Source: Merluccius polli (taxonomy: Eukaryota; Chordata; Actinopteri; Gadiformes; Merlucciidae). From it: a stretch of 64,000 nucleotides of DNA. Below the pieces are notes generated by a model. It was not told where the DNA came from, did not search any database, and worked only from the letters and a program-made list of their open reading frames with translations. The translations under genes were made by a program, and so were the position numbers. Where the stretch lies: contig JAOPHQ010005694.1 in NCBI GenBank assembly GCA_030340625.1, positions 1 through 64,000 on the forward strand, given 5' to 3'. Below are positions 51,138-60,100 of the stretch, one piece after another. The first letter of the stretch is position 1. The number at the start of each line of letters is the position of its first letter.

Positions 51138-54100
51138 CAATTCAAAGGATCAACCACTTATTCTCTGCCTCTAAACTCCCCGCCCCCCTCCAAACACACA
51201 CTGGAAACCTGTGTGTGGATCTGGTAGTCTGTGTGTTTGTGTGATGGTCTTCCATTAAGCTGCTGATTGGATGGTTGAGATGAAGTGGTGTCCTTTCATG
51301 TCTGGTCCAGGCGTTCTTATCTCAATGGATTGATGCCCCTTCGCCTGATAGGCATCTAAAATGCCTTCAGGTGTTCTGTTCTTCATAATGCAGCTATTGA
51401 AAGTTTAATTTCTTCATGTTATGCTTGGCATATTGACATGCACACATAACAAAACCCATACTGTATGGGTTCATTATGTGTGCATGTATAATTGTTCATG
51501 GTAATGCCCCCTTACTTTAAAGTGTTGGAAGTAGGGATGCACCGATCAGGTTTTTTTAGGCCGATACTGATAAATGTATGATCAGCCGATCACGTACTGA
51601 TCACCAACTTCTTTTTTATTTTTTTATTTAACAGTGAAATATAGGCTAGAATTGTCAATTGTTTTCACAAATTCCTTAACACAGACCTATATAAAACCTA
51701 TTACTCTATTATGGAAGATACTAGTGGAAAGTCACGTGATGGGCTCCAAATTTCAACTTGATCGGCCGATCACATGTTTAGGGCGTATATCGACCGATAA
51801 TAATCGGTGGCCGATCGATCGGTGCAACGCTAGTTGGAAATGTTAATATTTTGTATACAAACATCTTCACTGTATTTAACAATTGCAGTCTATAATAATG
51901 TTAACACAAGGTCTCATACTACAGCTGATAAAGCTGATGATGTTTTAACAGTAAAAACCCCTTGGTTCATTTGTCTCTCAGAAGAAGAGTCGGTGCAAAG
52001 CTCATCATCAAGAAACACGTCGATCAACCTGATCCTGTTTGGACCGCTGGCCAAGAATTTCTCTCTAGCTGTCAATCAAGGGGTAGGATATCATCTCTCT
52101 GCTTTTCTAAATGTTCATAAAAGACTTACTCTCCTGTCCAGAACAGAAAACCCCTTGTCCTGTCCAGGTGTGATATTTCTATGATATTATTTCTATTATT
52201 TCTAACTATTTGGAGTGGTGTACAATGGAGACATAATTTCTTCCTTCTCTGAGTGACGTGTTAACACGGATCGTACCGCTGTTTAGAAAGGCTGTTATTT
52301 CAGCCTCAGCCTGGTAATGTCAACCTTTAATTTATTAATGAATTTTATGTAGATTAAATTAGCTGCTTGATAAAGTGACACGCTGTATGATACATGACCA
52401 ATACATTTGGTTTGCATCTTAATGTAACCTTTACCAGGTACAAGTGATAAGTGATTCTGTCCCCATGGCCTTTCTCTGCAAGTTTTATTCAGATCCAAAA
52501 ACAGCCCAAACTATTTGAGAAAAATAATAAAAATATACAATTCTAGATTGCTCCCCCTTTTAGACGAAGTTGTAGGTTAATTAACATGGCCCACACACAA
52601 TAGCATTCAAAACATTTCACAAAATGTTTTCAACCAAAATAATTAAAAGAAAATAACTTCTCTGGAAGTGCATTATGTGTCAGCCAGTTCCCTCAACAGG
52701 ACTTTAGACTAGGGAAGGATAAGGATTAATTTATTTAATGTCATGTATTTCTTTTTACTTTAGTAAAGAAGGAAAACCTATGGTATTCAAGTTAAAATAT
52801 TTTGCAGTTATTCCTCATCTCACCATATTAACATCATATTGTCATTTTCAAAACGTGCTTTGTTACAGAGCACTTTTTAAAATTATTTGTACGTTTCCTG
52901 TGACCATCTCTGTGCTCCCAAAGAAATCTGCCGTAGGGGTGTGACGAAATATCGTGCCACGAAATATCGCAAAATGAAAACGTAAAGATATGCATCGTGG
53001 AGCTTAAAAAATGCATTGCAAAACAAACATGTACTTAACATTAATCTCTATAAACAGATATCTGCATATGAATGCAGAATCTGTAGTCAAAGGGACAATA
53101 TTTTGGTATTGGGCGCGTTCTGGTTTCTGTTTATAGTCCGAGTAGTATTGAACAAACACGTTTGAGCAGCTTTGGTTGCATGCAGGTAAATAGTCCGTAT
53201 GGAGAGCAAAAACGGCGGAACCATTGGCCGAAATGTAACCTCTGAACCCATCAGCTATCATCTGTCGACGTTTTAGCTTTTTATTAGCTATTGTGAAAAG
53301 GCTACTTGTGAACCAATCCGGTCATAGACGTCATCTCTTAACTCCGTTGACACGTTTCAACATGTTAAACTGTAAACAATGACCGGCGCACGGAAGAGGA
53401 AGTCTTCACCCAGATATCCGCTGGCTACACCGGAAGCCCAGAAATATTGGCCATTGCCCACAGAGGCTAAATCGTCATCAGATGGTAGCCGATTGGGTTC
53501 CGAAGTTGACTTCACATAACCACATTTTCATCACACCATTTGTGCACCAGAGGGCGCCGTCAACAGAGTGCCATGTCTTCCTCTGCCATGCTTTATCGTC
53601 TATTCACTGTTATTTTAACTATTGTTTCATACCTCAGCCATACTTTGTGGTAAATATTGTACTCCTAGTACATTTTCCTCAGGAATAAACAAGTTCAATG
53701 AATGTTCAATTATACATTGTTTTCATTTGAACTTCATTTTTAATATCGTGACTATATCGTATCGTGAAACCAGTATCGTGTATCGTATTGTGCGTTAAGT
53801 GTATCGTCACACCCCTAGTCTGCAGTGAACCTCATGGTGCTGTCATCTAATCACCAAGTAGCCGGACAATCTTAATGGCCCAAACTGAAATAGTCCGCAC
53901 AACAAAGTGGAACTGGATGTATGAGATCTACTGCTGCAGCCACTAGCATTACCGTCTCCTAATGTGGGTAAAGTAAACAACAGTAAACAGTCTGGGCTGC
54001 ATTCCCTTTGACACAAATTACATTCTCCTCAGTAGACAGGACCACACAAAGAGCACCTAGTACAACAACAATCTCAGAGCAGGGTGTTTAGACCAGGAGG

Positions 54101-57100
54101 CAGACACTAAATTAGGGCGCTTTCACACTAAGGACCCGGGCTCGGATCCCAGTCCAATTGACCCCAAAGTCCAGTTTGTTTGATTAGTGTGAACACAAAT
54201 GTACCATACCCGAGTTCAGGTGTACGTGAGTACGGTTCACATCAGGTGTGAATACTAACTGTACCAAAACCCTGGAAGTGACTGCTATTCTGCATATCTG
54301 CGTCTGCGCGCAACATGCGTCAATCTCATCCTCTGAACTGCATGGCCATAGCTGATAAAGTAGGAAGGCAGGAGAGAGGGTCGATCTTGACATTTTCTCC
54401 ACAATATCAATAATGGTAGGCATAGCGTGAAGGTCGACTCCATTGTATGGGCTTGGGATCTTGTGATGTGTGTGCTTTTCTACACTGGAGCGAGAACATA
54501 AACAAATATCCCATAGTGTGTTCTTATTCTTGTTTGTGTTTATCGGCAACTAGCAGTAGGGAACAATATTACTAATGTGAAAGCTGAGGGGGGGGGGGGG
54601 TGCACGGAGCCCCATTGGGTCCACGCAGCATTAACACCTAGTGATTAACACCTCCATAGGTACTGATGAAGAATAATTTATTTTAGGACACTTCTTGATA
54701 GCAAAGTATTTGATTTCATTAAGGCATGATCATGGGAAGATACATGGGAGCATTAACCAAGCATCTTCAAGGAGACAATGGGTGTACATGATTCTTATAG
54801 GGAAACGTTCACATTGTGGGCAGTAACAACAAAGGAAAAAAAAGGTGAGGGAAGTGAAATTCAAGGAGAGTTAAGGACTGGCCATGGCTGTAGCCAGCCA
54901 AGGCCAAGGCCAGGTTCATTTGCAATACACTATGGGGGGAAGTAGACATGTCTGCAAGGATGCAAGACAACTAAAGGACTCCACACAATAAAGAAGTGAG
55001 GAGATTGGCATGGCCTCAGTACCAGCCTTTGTGGCTACAGTGGCAATGCGAATGCTAACTAACAAAACACCTTTCAATTGGAGAGAGAAAAGGAGCTATT
55101 TCTAGGTGCAGAGACACTTTATACAAATGCTTTTTTAATTAACTATATATTACAGAAGCTTATATATTTTATGTGTTGTATAGTTCATATATTCCACGAC
55201 AGGTACAGACTCTCACCAGACAGACGGTAGGAGAGAACATGTCCACTTGGATTATGCCATGCTGATCTTCTTGAATATGAATCACATCTGGTTAACAATA
55301 CAGGACCTTGGAGTGTCTGATAAAGTATCTGATCTGAGGCTATTGAATATTTCTGTATACTGCAGTCACTCTGCAGCAAGTATGGGTGGTTTTAACTTTT
55401 GACATAAAATACAAAGTAATCATCTGCAAAAAAAGAAAAAGAGGACAACCCCATGTTCTTCAGCAGCACAGCTTACAAGGCCAAGTGCCATCGAGTGGTA
55501 TGTACAGAACAAACACATTATGTGAAGTACACCGCATACAGTATGTTTAGTCAGCAGCATCCCTGCAGGTTTTAGGACACAATGTCCTCCTTGACGGTGT
55601 CAGGCCTAATCTAGTGTATAGCTAGTATATAGCGTCTGCATAAACTGGATTAAATATTATAATATAGGCTGAGGTATGCACATATTTTTGATATTGGCAT
55701 GATCTTAGTAGTATAGTGCTGGTATTAATTGGTGATGATGGTATGTAAATGTTGGCTCATTTGGTTGCAATGTTGACCAGTCTGGTAGCTGTTCCAGGGT
55801 GGGAACACACAGCTGGTGTGTCTGTGCAGACTGTCCTCCAACTCATACGCTCACTGTTGTCGTTTTGAATGCACCCGAATTTATGACTCATTGTTACGTT
55901 TAGCGTAACCTCCGGCCCTAAAAAGCTGACTCCACTTTTCGTTGTATGACCGTTAATATGTCACTTTATTAAGTTTTAAAAACATTTCAGGCGAGAAAGT
56001 AACAATGTAGATCCTAAATACGTAGTCAATTTGTCCAAATACAGCCTATTTTAAAATTTGCTTCCGACATTGCTATACAACTGTCATGCTAGCAACGGTA
56101 CGAAGTAAACTCATTTCCGGCTGTTTACAAAATAAAAGCTTAGAGACAGTGACAATGCTTTTGTTTTGAAGACAGGATATGAAAACCTCTACTTCTAGCC
56201 AGAGATGTTCACAAGTCATTTGTTGCAAGTCCAAGTCAAGTCTCAAGTCTTTGAGCTCGAGTCCAAGTCAAGTCTCAAGTCTTTGAGGGTAAATTCAAGT
56301 TGTCATGACTAATCCTTAGTGTATCTCCTTTTAGTCAGCTGATGTTATGGTGGAGAGTTACCGACACACTTTTTAATAAGCACGCGCGGAGACGACGCTC
56401 ATCCAAATTTGATGTTTATTGAACATAAATCTCCGGTTGACTTTCCAAAATTATAAAACAAAATTAAACGAGTTACTCAACACGCAAGGTCCAAAACATT
56501 TGTGTGAGTTTGTGGTCGGAAAACTTTAACGCTCCGCCACCTAATCATTTCAAAAACATTCATTCATAAAAAAGAAAAACCACCTGTCCGTGGGAGGCGC
56601 ATTTCATACGTCACCATCAAATTGAAAAAAAACAAACGTCTTTAAGGACTTTTATACACTTTAAACTAGGATGGCTCCCGATCTAGATGATTTCCTTAAT
56701 AATAATTTCTTTTATAAATAAAATACCATAATTAACTGAAAACAAATTTACGTATTTTCTATTTATATCTTAAGATTCAATATGGCTCCAACACAAGTCA
56801 AGTCTCAAGTCTTTTGCCACAAGTCCAAGTCAAATCTCAAGTCTTCGATACTGCCGATTTTTGCGATTTTTTGTTTGCTTTTTTAAACACCAAACCAAAA
56901 AAATGCACATCACATGTGAGTCAGTTTTTAAGATTTATTTAGCAGCAATATCTAACTATTTTAACTGCTACTACACTCTCTTTTCAAGACTGAAGCTGGC
57001 AAGCCTCAACTGCATACAGTATAAAAGAGGTAAAATAAAATAAATAAAAATATTTTTTTCCCGCAAACTAAAACATTTCGCCCTCTGCTGGAGAAAAGCA

Positions 57101-60100
57101 GTTACTTTTTCCCACCTAAGCTTAGAGGAACTAAAATCGATTTTTGAACAAAAAAATCGATTTAAAACGATTTTTTTCTCCCACCCCTACTATTTGGTGT
57201 ACATTTTCAGCAAACCACTGGCGCCGGATTCTGCCGTACCCACGGCAACAGGGAGCATTTTTTTACAACGAACAGACGGCGAAGCGGAGACGTCACTAAT
57301 AGAGCGTAACAGTGACCGCCATAGACATATATACGTAGACGCCTCATGACGTGATGGAACGTAACCCAGCGTCGCCGCCATATTGGTTGGGTCTCCTCAC
57401 TCTAGTCTAGCATAGGAGTCAACGGGAGAGCAAGCTATGCCAGTATGTTGTGCAGCTTACGGCGCAGTATTGACACCAGATCGCGTGGGATTACCTTTAA
57501 CAAGTAAGATTGAACAATAATTCTTATTATTTAAAAAAAAAAATAATAATAATTTATTCGTCCTGTATCATAAATAAATCTCTGCCATTTGTAACAAACC
57601 AAACCGTGTGAAAATCCGGTAAAAATTCGGGGAGTTATGCTTATTATTGTAGTTGGGTATACACCTTCCTCAGTAGAAATGAATGCACTGGGGGCGACTG
57701 GGGCCCCTTCCAAGATGGCGGCCGCGCTGCTACGTCAGCTCTAACGGGCAGCGTCAGTCTATGAGGCGTCTATGTATATACTGTATGTCTATGGTGACCG
57801 CCCCCTTTTTAACAGCTCCGGTGCCGGAAGTAAATTTCCCATGCATTTATCTCGTCCACTTTTCGTATAATCCTTATAAAAAGAGTATTAAGCCTTTAAC
57901 CAAGCCAATCGTTCGTTATGGTAGTCGTGACCATATTATGTTTGATTCGGGCATAAAAAGAATTTGGAAAACGGAAGAAAAGCCAAAGGTACAAGACTGT
58001 ACATTATTTGTTGACCGAGTGAGGAACTACTCATCCCGAATCAAACATAATATGGTCACGACTACCATAACGAACGATTGGCTTGGTTAAAGGCTTAATA
58101 CTCTTTTTATAAGGATTCTACGAAAAGTGGACGAGATAAATGCATGGGAAATTTACTTCCGGCACCGGAGCTGTTAAAAAGGGGGCGGTCACTGTTACGC
58201 TCTATAGGAGAAGGAGATATAATGATACAATAGGACCGTATCTTCTCACCGGGGTAGGATTATATGAACGCGAAACTAATAACAAAAGGAACAACTGCAG
58301 GAGGATTTGGTGTTGCCATCATCAATGCATTTTTTGATGTGTGAGTGTGCGCTCATAGCGCATGCGTAACGTTGCGCATTTTGGCTGCAGGGCAGGAAGC
58401 TCGTCATACGTTTCCCCAAAGTATATGCGCCAATAAAAGAAAATAGAAACATATGAATGAATTTACATTTAAAAAGCAACAATAGCTTGCCAACAAGTTG
58501 TTGACGAGTCTCGAAGCTCGAGTCCGAGTCAAGTCTGAAGTCTTTTGGGTCGAGTCCAAGTCAAGTCTGAAGTCACTGTTTTTGCGACTTAAGTGCGACT
58601 CGAGTCCGAGTCTCAGACTCGAGTCCCCATGTCTGCTTCTAGCTAACCCTAACCCTAACCCTAACCAACCCTAACTAACCCTAACCCTAACCCTAACCCT
58701 TAATATTACCCACAATGCTCATCGGCGAAAAACCCTAACCCTAACCCTTAATATCACCCACAATGCTCATTGGCGAAAAGTATCTGTATCCCCATGTCAC
58801 GGACAGGGGGCGCTGGGGGCGCTCTTTGAAAAAAAACGCTCCAGTGGGTCGTATTCTAGTGCATGAACAAACGACAACAGTGAGCGTATGAGTTGGAGGA
58901 CTTGTTGGTCTGTGTGGCCTCTGCCACTACTCTGCAGGAGCTGCAGGTCTTGTAAAGCTCTGCTTGTGGACGTCTAAATCTGTTCTAAATAGAAGAACTG
59001 GAGCAGGGATTTTGCTATCAAACAGCGCTATAGATTATTCTGTGTGACTCTGTGTAATGTGATTACTGTGACTATCTGCCCTCCTTCTGAGGCTGTGTGT
59101 GCTGGCACTGGCAGGCTGCTGTATGAAGCTGATTCAGGGCCAGGCACATGACACACTCCACACAAAAGAGCAGCGCAGCAGATTCAGCTGGCTTTATCAG
59201 GGCTGGTTTATTACAGTGTCTTGGTTAACAACTTGCAGGCTGCAGCATCTGCTACTTCAATCTGTCATCTCTCTGGGATAGACTGTCTTGAGTGTCTTTA
59301 TCTCTCTGCTACCCTCCTTGATCTCTGTTGTCTAATTCTACTGCTGGCTGGCTGTTCTGATGGACTGACTGACTGACTGTCTGGCTGACTAAATGGCTGG
59401 TATGTTAACTGGCAGGCTAGTTGGCTGGCTGATTAATGGGCTGAATGGTCGGTTGACTTGGAGGTTGACTTGCTAGCTGGCTGGTTAATTGGCAGGCTTA
59501 TTCTGTGTTGTGTTCCAGGAGGTGGTGGTGGTGACTGGCTTCACTGTTGGCAAGTCTCCCACGGCTCACAAAGACCAGCTGCACCCCTGCAACCTCCTGA
59601 TCTCTGGAGAAGACGCCTGCCTCCACGTAAGGAGCTGCCCTCCCCACTGCCACTCAACACGAGTAGAGGGTAGCGACAAGGCGTTGGCCGTAGCGTTGTG
59701 GAAATACATCATAAACAGCATAAAATCTAACATGCCATACCCCTGACGGTTCAGGTTGAAGAACACAATCGCATGTGTATTATAGTAATTATCTCTGAAA
59801 TATCGGGGGGGAAATATTATTTCAATTGCTTTGCATTGCTATGTCCATCATTTAGAATAATTGCATACAATTTCACAGTTTCCTCTTTTTAAAAGCATAC
59901 ATTTCTGATTATTTACACATGTGTAATTAATTTGTATTGCGCGTTGAAGATAGAAGGCTTTAACCCTAACCCTGTTCAACATGGAGGACTGATTACTATA
60001 TTAGTTCATACTATTGCATTCCATCACAATATATTGTTATGGATCGGAAAAAGCAATAACAAGTGTATATAACTGTGTCCCTCTCCCTCCAGGTGTTGTG

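Larger units (their letters stand above)
56200..58635. mobile_element. hAT-like element, outer shell of a three-level nest
   Basis: A 2436-bp element with ends CAGAGATGTTCACAAGTC and GAGTCCCCATGTCTG and a perfect 8-bp duplication CTTCTAGC at 56192-56199 and 58636-58643. The subterminal regions have multiple AGTCCAAGTCAAGTCT repeats at both ends. The interior holds a hairpin element (57302-58203), which itself contains the element at 57320-57793. No intact transposase was seen. Confidence 0.88.

Noticed and set aside
58641..58755. Chromosome end
   Set aside because: The CCCTAA run is short, interrupted and flanked by gene sequence on both sides, so it is interstitial.
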